Source: Bradyrhizobium sp. B124 (GTDB lineage Bacteria; Pseudomonadota; Alphaproteobacteria; Rhizobiales; Xanthobacteraceae). From it: a DNA stretch of 64,000 nucleotides. This document shows, one piece after another, positions 25,332 through 34,459 of the stretch (its first letter is position 1; every line of letters begins with the position of its first letter). The notes beneath the pieces were generated by a model. That model was given only the letters and a program-made list of their open reading frames with translations. It did not search any database and was not told where the DNA came from. The DNA is taken from positions 744,001 to 808,000 of the forward strand of contig NZ_CP152413.1 in the NCBI RefSeq assembly GCF_038967635.1. Reading direction: 5' to 3'. Both the position numbers and the translations under genes were made by a program.

Positions 25332-26489
25332 CTAGAACATGTGGAGATCGCCGCGGCCGATTGCGTATCGTGCGGTCTCTTGAAATTTCCTGATCTCCAT
25401 CGCGAACGGCATCAAGGCCGATTTGGCGAGCTCGGTCTCACCGCGCATAAGGGCACGGCGCGCTTTTTCATCCGCTTCAACGTACGCGTCAGTCCCGAGA
25501 ATACCTGAGAAGACGCCATTCAGGCCGTGGTCGTAGCTCTCAAGGCGGACGTCTGAAACTCGGGCGTTCCGAGGCAATTGCACCTGATTATCTGGGCTCG
25601 ACGCATCGAAAAGACCGACCCTTGATAACATCACCAGAAGGGGATGATCCTTGGCAATGGCTGCCGGAATGATCGGATAATGCCGCGGCTGCTCTGGCGC
25701 AAGACGGATGTCACCAACCGCGATCACAGGCAAACCGGTAAGGCGCGAAATGCGATGATGAATCTTGATACGATCGGTGGCCGATACCCCGATCGTATCG
25801 CCGTCTTTGACCGCGGTGCCGTGCTCAATCAAATATGTCGCCAGCCCAGCCACCCGATGGATTGTGGTGGGGAGATCCATGCCGTCGACTTCAAATTCGA
25901 TCTCGCGATCGACGAAGGCGGACAATCCGATTGTAATCGCTCCGACGGTCCGGTCCGATTTGTAGGGTATGACATCGAGCCACAGCGTGAACGGGTAGCC
26001 TGGAAACGGGGCGAAGGCCCTGCGTGACCCTTCCAGCCACATCTGCGCTGAGCTAGCGACCTTGCCTCCCCAGACCGCCGCACAGCAGCCGGGGGTGGTC
26101 GCAATCAATCCGCCGACCATCGCCGTTGTCAGACGGGTGTTCTCGATATACGTCAGACGGCGGATATCGGCCCCGTCTTCGGCGGCACCCATCGTCGAGA
26201 CGACGAGATGGGCGCGGTGGCGGCTCGCAACACCGGGAGCTTCCGGCCAGAAACTTGACGCCCGTTTCCATAGATTTTCGTCGAGCGGGATCGGTGCCGG
26301 CATCGACATTGCGACCAGAAGGTGATCGTCGGCGCGGATCACGAGCGGGCCATCGGCCCGGACATTTGCGCCATGTTCGGTGACGTTCCATCGGACGTCC
26401 GGATGACGCTGCCGCAAGGCTTCGAGCAATGCTGTCTCATTCAGCGTGACAGGACCCTCAAGCAGGACGAAGGCAACCGGGTTGTTCAT
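25332..26489 (-). CDS. Protein of unknown function, DUF4261-like
   Basis: 385 residues without a signal peptide or membrane segment. The N-terminus (VAFVLLEGPVTLNETALLEALRQRHP) and the C-terminal part (ISPLS-free region RHHRISRLTGLPV, then LPRNARVSDVRLESYDHGLNGVFSGILGTDAYVE) resemble DUF4261-type proteins, but I cannot confirm this. The middle contains LVVSTMGAAEDG and a Trp-rich stretch. GC and codon use seem slightly lower than in neighbours, by impression only. No functional clue comes from the context. Confidence 0.7.
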   Translation of the reverse strand: MNNPVAFVLLEGPVTLNETALLEALRQRHPDVRWNVTEHGANVRADGPLVIRADDHLLVAMSMPAPIPLDENLWKRASSFWPEAPGVASRHRAHLVVSTMGAAEDGADIRRLTYIENTRLTTAMVGGLIATTPGCCAAVWGGKVASSAQMWLEGSRRAFAPFPGYPFTLWLDVIPYKSDRTVGAITIGLSAFVDREIEFEVDGMDLPTTIHRVAGLATYLIEHGTAVKDGDTIGVSATDRIKIHHRISRLTGLPVIAVGDIRLAPEQPRHYPIIPAAIAKDHPLLVMLSRVGLFDASSPDNQVQLPRNARVSDVRLESYDHGLNGVFSGILGTDAYVEADEKARRALMRGETELAKSALMPFAMEIRKFQETARYAIGRGDLHMF

Positions 26490-26672
26490 CTTACACTCGT
26501 TGGCTCTGGCGATCGCTGTGTGTTTCCGGCCTCAAGATGGCTGGGCGGACGGCAACTGGCGAACCCCTACGGTTGCTATTGTTGCATGGAAGGGATCGTG
26601 GTTTAAAGCTCCGCTCACGTGGGTTGGACAAGCGCAGCGTCGACGACAAGAATAACAAGCCGGAGTGAAACC

Positions 26673-27401
26673 ATGAGCGTGATGTCCGATCTTTCCTCCG
26701 TCAAGGCACTGGTGTTCGACGTGTTCGGAACCGTGGTCGACTGGCGCACCAGCCTGATCAACGACTTCACCAAATGGGGTGAGACGCGTGGCATCAAGGC
26801 CGACTGGACCGCGCTGGTCGATGGCTGGCGCGCGGTCTACACGGCCTCGATGGACGAGGTGCGCAAGAACCCGCAGAACGGCTATGTCATTCTCGACGTC
26901 CTGCACCGCCGCTCGCTGGAGAAGCTGGTCGCGCAATTCGACATCAAAGGCCTCACCGAGGCCGATCTGCACCATCTGACGCTGGGCTGGCATCGCCTGC
27001 ACGGCTGGCCCGACAGCGTCGCCGGCCTGACCCGGCTGAAGAGCAAATACATCATCTCGCCGCTGTCGAACGGCAACGTCGCGCTGCTCACCAACATGGC
27101 GAAGTTCGCAGGCCTGCCCTGGGATCTCGTGATGTCGGCCGAACTGTTCGAGCACTACAAGCCCGATCCGGAAACCTATCTCGGCGCGGCGAAGCTGCTG
27201 TGCCTACCGCCGGAGCAGGTGATGATGGTTGCCGCCCACAACTACGACCTCAAGCACGCGCAGAAGCACGGCCTGAAGACCGCCTTCGTGGCGCGGCCGA
27301 CCGAGTACGGTCCGTTGCAGAAGGTCGATTTCGAGGCCACCGGCAGCTGGGACATCGTGGCCAAGGATTTCGGGGAAATCGCCACCCGGATGGGCTGCTA
27401 G
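26673..27401 (+). CDS. Haloacid dehalogenase type II (HAD superfamily)
   Basis: 242 residues. It has the HAD nucleophile motif ALVFDVFGTVVDWRTSL (Asp of FDVFGT), motif II SPLSNGN (Ser), the Lys motif FEHYKPDPETYLGA, and AAHNYDLKHAQKHGLKTAFV in motif IV. The VFDVFGTVVDWR sequence and the length are characteristic of L-2-haloacid dehalogenases. The real substrate may be a natural 2-haloacid or another small acid. GGAG precedes the ATG. Confidence 0.88.
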   Translation: MSVMSDLSSVKALVFDVFGTVVDWRTSLINDFTKWGETRGIKADWTALVDGWRAVYTASMDEVRKNPQNGYVILDVLHRRSLEKLVAQFDIKGLTEADLHHLTLGWHRLHGWPDSVAGLTRLKSKYIISPLSNGNVALLTNMAKFAGLPWDLVMSAELFEHYKPDPETYLGAAKLLCLPPEQVMMVAAHNYDLKHAQKHGLKTAFVARPTEYGPLQKVDFEATGSWDIVAKDFGEIATRMGC

Positions 27402-27456
27402 AACTGGCTTGGGATTCACTGAGGCGCTACGATTCCCGCTTGATTGGAAGGGAATC

Positions 27457-29298
27457 ATGACGCTCCACGCATCCGCATTGCCCGTCGAGGCGCCACAGGC
27501 GTTCCTCGGCGTGGCGCGGTCGCTGACCGGAAAGCTCTGGCGCGACCGGCTGGATGCGCGCGGGGCGGCCCGGGCGCTCGCGATCGTGCAGCGGCACAAT
27601 CTGCCGGAAATGCTGGCGCGGGTGCTGGCCGGCCGCGACGTCGCGATCGACGAGGTCCCTGATTTCCTCGACCCGACCATCCGCAAGCTGATGCCGGATC
27701 CATATACGGTCACCGAGATGGAGCATGCGGCCAAGCGCATTGCAGATGCGGCGGTGCGAGGCGAGAAGGTCGCGATCTTCGGCGACTACGACGTCGACGG
27801 CGCGACCTCGGCGGCGCTGCTGACCTGGCATTTGCGCCATTGCGGGCTGGATCCGCTGATCCACATTCCCGACCGCATCTTCGAAGGCTACGGTCCGAAC
27901 GTCGACGCCGTCCGCGCGCTGGCGGCGAAGGGCGCGACGCTGCTCGTCACGGTCGATTGCGGCACCACCAGCATCGAGCCGCTGGCGGAAGCCAAGAAGC
28001 TCGGCATGTCGGTCGTGGTGATCGATCATCACCAGACCGGCGATGAACTGCCCGAGGTCGACGCGCTGGTGAATCCGAACCGGCCCGATGACCTGTCAGG
28101 ACTCGGGCATCTCGCTGCCGTCGGCCTGGTGTTCGTCACATTGGTCGCCGTGAACCGCGAGCTGCGCCAGCGCGGCTTCTGGACCCGCGAGATGCCGGAG
28201 CCCGACCTGCTCAGCGTGCTGCATCACGTCGCGCTCGGCACCGTTGCCGACGTCGCGCCGCTGATCGGGCTCAACCGCGCCTTTGTCGCCAAGGGCCTGA
28301 TCGCGATGCGCCGCCGCGACCATGTCGGCCATACCGCGCTGATGGACGTGGCGCGGCTCAATGGCCCGCCGGAGGCCTGGCATCTCGGTTTCATGCTGGG
28401 CCCGCGCATCAATGCCGGCGGCCGCATCGGGCGCGCCGATCTCGGCGTGCGGCTTTTGCTCGAAGGCGATGTCTCGGAGGCCGCGCGGATCGCGGCCGAG
28501 CTCGATCGCCTCAACGCCGAGCGGCGGGTGATCGAGCAGGTGGCAGAGGCGCAGGCCGAAGCCGAAGCGCTCGCCTCGCTCGGCCTCGAGGACAAGGGCG
28601 CTGTGATCGTCACAGCGGCGGAAGGCTGGCATCCCGGCGTGGTCGGGCTGGTCGCGGCGCGGCTGAAGGAGAAGTTCGCGCGTCCGGCCTTTGCGATCGC
28701 GCTCGAGCCGGGCGGCATCGGTACCGGATCGGGCCGCTCGATCGGCGGCGTCGATATCGGCAAGGCTGTGCGGCAGGCGGTGCACGACGGTCTGCTGATG
28801 AAAGGCGGAGGGCACGCGATGGCGGCGGGCGTCACGCTGCGCAAGGAGAAGCTCGCCGAATTCCGCGCCTACATGGAAAGTGCGCTGGCGGCCGACGTCG
28901 CCAACTCGCGCCACGAAAACGAGCTGTTCATCGATGGCGCCGTCACCGCCCGCGCGGTGACGCCGGAATTCGCCGCGACGCTCAATCGCGCAGGTCCGTT
29001 CGGTGCCGCCAATCCGGAGCCGGTGATCGCGCTGCCGTCACATCAGCTGGTCTATGCCGACGAGGTCGGACAGGCGCACTTGCGGCTGCGCTTCAAGTCC
29101 GGCGATGGTTCCATCGTCAACGGTATCGCATTCCGCTCGGTCGGACAGAAGCTCGGCAGCGCCTTGACGCAAAATCGCGGCCAGCAATTGCACGTGGCGG
29201 GCTCTCTCGCAGTCGACCGTTGGCAAGGCACCGAACGTGTGCAATTCCGTGTGCTCGACGTCGCGGCACCGGATCAGGGCCCGGCGGTGATCAAATAA
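27457..29298 (+). CDS. recJ: Single-stranded-DNA-specific exonuclease RecJ
   Basis: 613 residues. It is a 5'-3' single-strand exonuclease in recombination and mismatch repair. DHH-family motifs are in order: FGDYDVDGATSAALL (I), VDCGTT (II), VIDHHQTGDELPEVDALVNPN (III), and GHLAAVGLVF; the DHHA1 part has GRSIGGVDIGKAVRQAV and MKGGGHAMAAGVTL. The ATG at 27457 follows GAAGGGA. It is 56 bp after the HAD gene. Confidence 0.93.
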   Translation: MTLHASALPVEAPQAFLGVARSLTGKLWRDRLDARGAARALAIVQRHNLPEMLARVLAGRDVAIDEVPDFLDPTIRKLMPDPYTVTEMEHAAKRIADAAVRGEKVAIFGDYDVDGATSAALLTWHLRHCGLDPLIHIPDRIFEGYGPNVDAVRALAAKGATLLVTVDCGTTSIEPLAEAKKLGMSVVVIDHHQTGDELPEVDALVNPNRPDDLSGLGHLAAVGLVFVTLVAVNRELRQRGFWTREMPEPDLLSVLHHVALGTVADVAPLIGLNRAFVAKGLIAMRRRDHVGHTALMDVARLNGPPEAWHLGFMLGPRINAGGRIGRADLGVRLLLEGDVSEAARIAAELDRLNAERRVIEQVAEAQAEAEALASLGLEDKGAVIVTAAEGWHPGVVGLVAARLKEKFARPAFAIALEPGGIGTGSGRSIGGVDIGKAVRQAVHDGLLMKGGGHAMAAGVTLRKEKLAEFRAYMESALAADVANSRHENELFIDGAVTARAVTPEFAATLNRAGPFGAANPEPVIALPSHQLVYADEVGQAHLRLRFKSGDGSIVNGIAFRSVGQKLGSALTQNRGQQLHVAGSLAVDRWQGTERVQFRVLDVAAPDQGPAVIK

Positions 29299-29316
29299 GA
29301 AACGTTGGGAGTGGAC

Positions 29317-30129
29317 ATGTCAGGACAGGTTGAAGGCAAGGTCGCGCTGGTGACCGGCGGCGCGTCGGGTATCGGCGAGGCCATCGTCGAATTGTTCGCG
29401 CAGGAAGGCGCGACGGTTGTTGCGACCGACATCGACGAGTTGAGGGGACCCGAGCTCGCCGCGCGGCTCAAGAAGGCTGGCCGCGAGGTGATCTTCCTGC
29501 CGCAGGACGTCACCAGCGAGGAGCGCTGGATCGAGGTCGTCGCCGATATCGGCAAGCGCTACGGCCGCCTCGACATCATGGTCTCCAACGCCGGCATCGG
29601 CATCGGTGCGCCGTCGATTGTCGAGATGTCGCTCGCAGACTGGCGCCGGCAGACCGCCATCAATCTCGATGGCGTATTCCTGTCGGTGAAGCATTCGCTG
29701 CCGCTGATGCGTAAAACTGGCGGCGGCTCGATCATCATGATGTCGTCGCTGGCCGGCTTGCGCGGGGCAGCGACGCTCTCCGGCTACAGCGCGACCAAGG
29801 GGGCGGTGCGGCTGTTCGCCAAGTCGATCGCGATGGAATGCGCGCAGGTGAACGACGGCATCCGCGTCAACTCCGTGCATCCCGGCATCATCGACACGCC
29901 GATCTGGGGCAAGATCCCGACCGGCGCGACGGGCGCCGGCCAGAACGCACCGATCGATCCGGAGGAGCGCGCAAGGTTCGCAACACCGCTCGGCCGCGCC
30001 GGCCAGGCCATCGAGATCGCGCAAGGCGTGCTCTATCTCGCCTCCGATGCATCGCGTTACGTCACCGGCACCGAACTCGTGATCGACGGCGGCATGAATG
30101 CCGGCGGCGTCGTGCGGCAGCCGAAATAA
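29317..30129 (+). CDS. SDR-family oxidoreductase
   Basis: 270 residues. It has TGGASGIG (cofactor), the NAG motif in VSNAGIGIG, the catalytic Ser in MMSSLAG and YSATKGA (YxxxK), and a typical C-terminus VTGTELVIDGGMNAGG. The ATG at 29317 has GGGAG six nt upstream. Relatives act on steroids, cyclic alcohols or 3-hydroxyacyl groups; the substrate is unknown. It follows recJ by 18 bp and is likely co-transcribed. Confidence 0.87.
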   Translation: MSGQVEGKVALVTGGASGIGEAIVELFAQEGATVVATDIDELRGPELAARLKKAGREVIFLPQDVTSEERWIEVVADIGKRYGRLDIMVSNAGIGIGAPSIVEMSLADWRRQTAINLDGVFLSVKHSLPLMRKTGGGSIIMMSSLAGLRGAATLSGYSATKGAVRLFAKSIAMECAQVNDGIRVNSVHPGIIDTPIWGKIPTGATGAGQNAPIDPEERARFATPLGRAGQAIEIAQGVLYLASDASRYVTGTELVIDGGMNAGGVVRQPK

Positions 30130-30134
30130 GTCTT

Positions 30135-30219
30135 CGTCATTGCGAGCGAAGCGAAGCAATCCATCGTGCCGCAAGTAGAGAGATGGATTGCTTCGTCGCT
30201 GACGCTCCTCGCAATGACG
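30135..30219. repeat. Dispersed intergenic palindromic repeat
   Basis: An 85-bp imperfect palindrome begins CGTCATTGCGAG and ends CTCGCAATGACG, with inner arms GAAGCAATCCATC and GATGGATTGCTTC. This element type is common between genes in Bradyrhizobium and Rhodopseudomonas. It sits between the convergent SDR and transglycosylase genes and may act as a bidirectional terminator. Confidence 0.85.
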
Positions 30220-30223
30220 GCGG

Positions 30224-31459
30224 CTAGCCACCTTGCCGCAGCCGCGCCAGCACCTTGAGCCCGCCGTAACCGTCGGCGGGCAACAGGCCCGTCTTGGTCT
30301 GGAAATCCTTGATCGCCTGCATGGTGTCGTTGCCGACGCGGCCGTCGGTGCCGCCGGTGTCGAAGCCGGCCTTGGTCAGCCGGGTCTGCATCTCCTGCAC
30401 CTCGGCGAGCGTCAGCGCGCGCTCCGAGCCCGGGAACGGCTGGATGAAGGGCGGCCCGCCGAGACAGCGGTCGCCGAGATGGCAGATCGCCAGCGCGTAG
30501 TTCATCGACGGATTGTAGCTCTTCACCGAATTGAAGTTCGGACCGAGCAGGAAGGCCGGCCCGCCCGCGACCGGGATCCAGAGCTGCGCCGACGCGTTCG
30601 GCTGCGGGAACGGCTGGCCGTCGGCTCTGACGACGCCGGCGCTGGCCCAGGCTGCGTAGGTGCGGCTGCCGCCGGCGCCGCCGCCCTGTGCACGAACCTC
30701 GTAGCCCCAGTGCTCGCCGCGGTGCCACTTGCCGCGATTGACGAGATATTTCGCGGTCGAGCCGAGCGCGTCGTCCGGGCGGCCGAACGGCGAGACCTTG
30801 CCGTCGCCGTCATAGTCGAAGCCGACATTGAGCCAGACTTCCGGCATCCACTGCGAATGGCCCATCGCGCCGGCCCAGGAGCCGTTCATCTCCTCGGGCG
30901 TGCTCCAGCCGCGCTGCACGATCTTCATTGCGTTGATCAGCTCGGTTTCCCAATAGGCCTTGCGGCGTGGCTCGTTCCAGGCGAGCGCGGCGAGCGAGGG
31001 AAACACCGGCGTCATGTGGTTCTGCTGCACCAGCGGATCGCCGTAGGCTGACTCGACGCCCCACAGCGCGAGCAGCGTGCCGCGCTCGACGCCGAAGTCG
31101 CGCTCGATCCGCGCGAACAGCGCCTCGTTCTTCTTCAGCGCCTCGCGGCCGTGGATGACCCGCCAGTCCGAGACGCGGCGGTTGATGTACTGCCAGATCT
31201 GCTCGTGGAATTCGGGTTGGTTGCGCATCTGCTTGAACACGCTCATGTCGGGCTCGACCCGTCCCATGCAGCGATTCCAGGTCGCTTCCGAAATGCCTTT
31301 TGCTAGTGCGCGGGCGCGAAAATTGTCGCGCCACTGGTCGAAGCCCGCTGGCGCGGCCGCCAGCGCGCCGAATGGATTGGCGAGCGTCACGCCAGCCGCG
31401 AGCGCCGCCTTCAGGACGGCTCGGCGGGCAGGAGATTTCAAAGAATCAGGCTGTTTCAT
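30224..31459 (-). CDS. Lytic murein transglycosylase, MltB-like, with peptidoglycan-binding domain
   Basis: 411 residues. A Tat-like signal (SPARRAVLKAALAAGVTLANP) leads to an MltB/SLT-type catalytic domain with LLALWGVESAYGD (catalytic Glu in VES), SWAGAMGHSQWMP and DYDGDGKVSP. A C-terminal peptidoglycan-binding 1 repeat follows (VQEMQTRLTKAGFDTGGTDGRVGNDTMQAIKDFQ). It cleaves peptidoglycan to 1,6-anhydromuropeptides in the periplasm. The ATG at 31459 gives the proper signal; the frame is open a little further upstream. Confidence 0.9.
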   Translation of the reverse strand: MKQPDSLKSPARRAVLKAALAAGVTLANPFGALAAAPAGFDQWRDNFRARALAKGISEATWNRCMGRVEPDMSVFKQMRNQPEFHEQIWQYINRRVSDWRVIHGREALKKNEALFARIERDFGVERGTLLALWGVESAYGDPLVQQNHMTPVFPSLAALAWNEPRRKAYWETELINAMKIVQRGWSTPEEMNGSWAGAMGHSQWMPEVWLNVGFDYDGDGKVSPFGRPDDALGSTAKYLVNRGKWHRGEHWGYEVRAQGGGAGGSRTYAAWASAGVVRADGQPFPQPNASAQLWIPVAGGPAFLLGPNFNSVKSYNPSMNYALAICHLGDRCLGGPPFIQPFPGSERALTLAEVQEMQTRLTKAGFDTGGTDGRVGNDTMQAIKDFQTKTGLLPADGYGGLKVLARLRQGG

Positions 31460-31522
31460 CGGGCCAGTGTAGCGACGCTGATCGGGTGAGCCAAAAGCCA
31501 CGCCGCCGCAGGAGCATTATTT

Positions 31523-31571
31523 GAGCATGCCCTTGTCGGAAAACCGGTTCCCACTTTTCCGGGGCATGCTC
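31523..31571. repeat. Palindromic repeat, GAGCATGCCC type
   Basis: A 49-bp palindrome with outer arms GAGCATGCCC and GGGCATGCTC and an inner GGAAAAC...CTTTTCC arrangement. It is a variant of the abundant rhizobial palindrome with core GGAAAACCG. It reaches the last base of the MarR gene's stop codon. A decayed relative is at 39121. Confidence 0.75.
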
Positions 31572-32143
31572 TAGCTATCCTGCAAATCTGTGGCGATTTT
31601 TGACAGCCATTGCCGGACAATTTGCTCTGACTTGCTGTCGAGGCCGGCGGCGAGCCGACGCTCCTGAGCCTGGGCGATATGGCGGCATTTCTCCAGCAGC
31701 GTGGTTCCATGGCTGGTCAGCGTCCATTGCAGCACCCGGCCGTGGACCGGATGCGGCGTCTTGCCGATCGCGCCGTCGCGCTCGAGGTTGCGGATGATCA
31801 CGCTGACGGTCTGCGGCGTCAGGAATGCCACTCGTGCCAGATCGGCGCCCGAGAGGCCCGGATAGGCTTTCAGCATCGTCAGCACGACGAATTGGGGAGA
31901 GGTGACGCCGAGGCCTGCCAGTTCGCGCTCCATCGACAGCCGCGAGGCCGCATTCGCCTGGCGCAACAGGTAGGCGAGATAGCCCTGTTCGCCGCGCTTG
32001 CCTTCGCCGGGCGGCGGGACGGCGGAGGCGGGCAGGGCGTCTGCGGCCGATCCCGCCCCGATCGCAGCCTTGCCGGCCGCCGCTTTCCCCGCCGGGCGCC
32101 GCCCGGCGGCGCCGGATTTCCTTCGTTTCTGCATTCCCGCCAT
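31571..32143 (-). CDS. MarR-family transcriptional regulator
   Basis: 190 residues. The N-terminal 45 residues are Ala/Lys-rich and disordered, then a MarR winged-helix domain follows: VTSPQFVVLTMLKAYPGLSGADLARVAFLTPQTVSVIIRNLERDGAI (helix-turn-helix) and the wing region HPVHGRVLQWTLTSHG. It is divergent from the AhpD-like gene at 32228, and two near-perfect palindromes lie between them, so it probably represses both directions. GAAGG supports the start at 32143; 32134 is possible. Confidence 0.88.
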   Translation of the reverse strand: MAGMQKRRKSGAAGRRPAGKAAAGKAAIGAGSAADALPASAVPPPGEGKRGEQGYLAYLLRQANAASRLSMERELAGLGVTSPQFVVLTMLKAYPGLSGADLARVAFLTPQTVSVIIRNLERDGAIGKTPHPVHGRVLQWTLTSHGTTLLEKCRHIAQAQERRLAAGLDSKSEQIVRQWLSKIATDLQDS

Positions 32144-32173
32144 GTTGCCTTCGCGAATGTCTGCGTCTTGCTC

Positions 32174-32193
32174 AATATCAGAGCTCTGATATT
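32174..32193. promoter_or_regulatory. MarR operator candidate 1 (20-bp perfect palindrome)
   Basis: AATATCAGAGCTCTGATATT is a perfect 20-bp palindrome in the 84-bp gap between the divergent MarR and AhpD-like genes. The TATCAG half-site recurs in the second palindrome. Confidence 0.75.
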
Positions 32194-32194
32194 A

Positions 32195-32212
32195 TTATCA
32201 GTGCACTGATAA
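32195..32212. promoter_or_regulatory. MarR operator candidate 2 (18-bp perfect palindrome)
   Basis: TTATCAGTGCACTGATAA is a perfect 18-bp palindrome sharing the TATCAG/CTGATA half-sites of the first. The two centres are 20 bp apart, about two helical turns, so two dimers could bind the same face of the DNA. It ends 16 bp before the AhpD-like start codon. Confidence 0.75.
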
Positions 32213-32227
32213 CATGAGGCCAAGCCA

Positions 32228-32707
32228 ATGTCACATGCCCGCAAGGAATACACCGACTTCGAGAAGCTCGCCCCCGATGTCTTCGCCGTCGTGCGTGACC
32301 TCGGCCAGTTCGCGGCGAAGGCCGGTCTCGACAAGCAGCTGCTCGAACTGGTCAAGCTGCGCGCCTCGCAGATCAACGGCTGCGCCTTCTGCGTGCAGTA
32401 TCACATCCTGCAAGGCGAGAGCCTCGGCGTCCCCGTCGACAAGCTCAACCTCGTCGTGGTGTGGCGCGAAGCGCCGCAGTTCTCGGCGCGCGAGCGCGCG
32501 GCGCTGGCCTGGACCGAGGCGCTGACGACCTTGCCGAACGGCGTCAGCGACGATGTCTATGCCGAGGTCACCGCCGAATTCTCCGAAAAGGAGCTGACCT
32601 ACCTGACCTCGGCGATCGCTTCGATCAATGTCTGGAACCGGTTCGGCGCCGCCTATCGCTGGACGCCGCCGCCGCGCCGGCAGCGGGCGGCCGCGGCGAC
32701 TTCGTGA
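32228..32707 (+). CDS. Carboxymuconolactone decarboxylase / AhpD-family protein
   Basis: 159 residues. It has LLELVKLRASQINGCAFCVQYHI, with the CxxC pair of AhpD-like alkylhydroperoxidases, followed by REAPQFSARERAALAWTEALT and NRFGAAYRW. Family members use the CxxC for peroxide or disulfide chemistry. It is divergent from marR and probably controlled by it, which suggests a response to an oxidant or aromatic inducer. A cupin gene follows after 37 bp. Confidence 0.87.
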   Translation: MSHARKEYTDFEKLAPDVFAVVRDLGQFAAKAGLDKQLLELVKLRASQINGCAFCVQYHILQGESLGVPVDKLNLVVVWREAPQFSARERAALAWTEALTTLPNGVSDDVYAEVTAEFSEKELTYLTSAIASINVWNRFGAAYRWTPPPRRQRAAAATS

Positions 32708-32744
32708 GACGGATCGAACGGCAATTGACAGGGGAGAACGACCG

Positions 32745-33251
32745 ATGAGTTCGATGGCGATGACACCATCTGTTTCATGCGCGCGGCCGCCGCGGCCGGT
32801 CTTGCTGGCCGTGATCGCGGGACTGGCTTCGGCCTTCGTGATCGGCAAGGCGCTGCCGACCCCGATGGACGCGATCTCCGCGGTGATTGCGCCACTCTGC
32901 GCGAGTGCCAATGCGGCGTCGCCGCTCGACAAGGTCGAGGTCATCACCTCGCATGCGTTGCCGAACGTGGCGGGCAAGCGCGTCACCGTCGTACGCGTGT
33001 TCTATGGTCCCGGCGGCTTCACGCCGCCGCACCGCCATTCCGGCTCGGTGACGGCCTACATCACCAAGGGCGAGATCCGTTCCCAGCTCGGCGGCGGCCC
33101 GGTCGAGACCTTCAAGGTCGGCCAGTCCTTCTTCGAGCCGCCGGGCTCGACCCACATGGTCTCGGCCAATGCGAGCACCACGGAGCCGGCGGAACTGATC
33201 GCGGTGTTCGTCGCGGACGAAGGCGCGCAGCTGACCACGATGCTGGAATAG
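32745..33251 (+). CDS. Cupin-domain protein with N-terminal membrane or signal segment
   Basis: 168 residues. Residues about 15-40 are hydrophobic (VLLAVIAGLASAFVIGKAL), an anchor or signal peptide. The cupin barrel has GGFTPPHRHSGSVTAYITKGEI (metal His cluster in PPHRH) and FFEPPGSTHMVSANAS (second motif His). It is probably a periplasmic metal-binding cupin. It is 37 bp after the AhpD-like gene and likely in its transcript. AGGGGAG precedes the ATG. Confidence 0.82.
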   Translation: MSSMAMTPSVSCARPPRPVLLAVIAGLASAFVIGKALPTPMDAISAVIAPLCASANAASPLDKVEVITSHALPNVAGKRVTVVRVFYGPGGFTPPHRHSGSVTAYITKGEIRSQLGGGPVETFKVGQSFFEPPGSTHMVSANASTTEPAELIAVFVADEGAQLTTMLE

Positions 33252-33446
33252 CCGCCGGCAATTCTAGTCGACGCCGGCCCAGTTCCGCAGATCGCACGCG
33301 CCGTCGCGCACTGGACCAGTTTGCTGCGAAGTCCGCGGCAAACTGGACCTTGCGGGCGGAACTGGGCGCGGTGATTGATGGCGCGGCGGTGACGACCGCA
33401 ATGCGATCGCGCCGCGCGCGCGGCGGTCAACGAACAGGAGCAACCG

Positions 33447-34340
33447 ATGGTCAATCTCAAGGGGCTTTCCGCCTTTCCGATCACGCCCTCGAACAGAGAT
33501 GGGCAGGTCGATGCGGGAGCGCTTCGCGCATTGCTGGAGCCCCTGATCGCGGCGAAGGTGGATTCGATCGGTCTACTCGGAAGCACCGGCTCATATCCGT
33601 ATTTCAACCGCGATGAGCGGCGGCGTGCCGTGCAGGTGGCGGCCGCCCTGGCAGGTGGCAAGACGCCGATCCTGGTCGGCGTCGGCGCGCTGCGCACCGA
33701 TGATGCGGTGAAACTGGCGCAGGATGCGCGCGATGCCGGCGCGGCGGCAGGCCTGCTGGCGCCGGTTTCCTATACGCCGCTGACCGATGATGAGGTGTTC
33801 GAGCACTTTCAAACGGTGGCGCGTGAAAGCGGATTGCCGATCTGCATCTACGACAATCCGGGCACGACGCATTTTCGATTCACGCCGGCTCTGGTCGGCC
33901 GCTTGAGTCATGTTGCGGGAATCCTGGCGGTGAAGAGTCCCGCGCTGGACGCTTCCGCGCTGTCGGGCCATATCGCTGAATTGCGCGCCGTCGTGCCGAG
34001 CGGCTTCTCGTTGGGGTACAGTGCCGACTGGAATTGCACCGAAGCGCTGCTGGCGGGTGGCGAGACCTGGTACAGCGTTCTCGCAGGAGTTTTCCCCAAG
34101 GTCTGCGTCGACATCGTCCGTGCCGTGGCAAGTGGCGATGCCGCCAGGGCGCGGCAGCTCGACGCGCGGCTGCAACCGGTCTGGCAGCTGTTCAAGACAT
34201 TCTCCAGCCTGCGGGTCGCCTACGCGATCGCCAATCTCAGAGGGATCTGTGCGGCCGAGCCTCCGCGTCCGATCCTGCCGTTGCCCCCGGACGCCCAGAA
34301 GCAGGTCGGTGAGATGTTGGCCGGAATGGAGATCGGCTGA
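33447..34340 (+). CDS. Dihydrodipicolinate synthase-family aldolase
   Basis: 297 residues with a DapA-type TIM barrel: GLSAFPITPSNRDGQVD, LLGSTGSYPYFNRDERRRAV (GSTGE-like phosphate loop), YTPLTDDEVFEHF, PICIYDNPGTTHF (Tyr of the active site), and the Schiff-base Lys in GILAVKSPA. GSTGSYPYF in place of the usual GTTGE and the AVKSPAL context suggest a class I aldolase other than DapA proper. The substrate is unknown. Confidence 0.82.
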   Translation: MVNLKGLSAFPITPSNRDGQVDAGALRALLEPLIAAKVDSIGLLGSTGSYPYFNRDERRRAVQVAAALAGGKTPILVGVGALRTDDAVKLAQDARDAGAAAGLLAPVSYTPLTDDEVFEHFQTVARESGLPICIYDNPGTTHFRFTPALVGRLSHVAGILAVKSPALDASALSGHIAELRAVVPSGFSLGYSADWNCTEALLAGGETWYSVLAGVFPKVCVDIVRAVASGDAARARQLDARLQPVWQLFKTFSSLRVAYAIANLRGICAAEPPRPILPLPPDAQKQVGEMLAGMEIG

Positions 34341-34459
34341 TCGCATCGATGCGCTTCGCGATGGAATTCGCGGTCGCTCCATCGCCATCACAGCTTCCAT
34401 CGGCGCGCAAAATCGGCTTAACAATCGCCCGTCGTGCTCGGCTTTCTGGGAGGCGTTCG

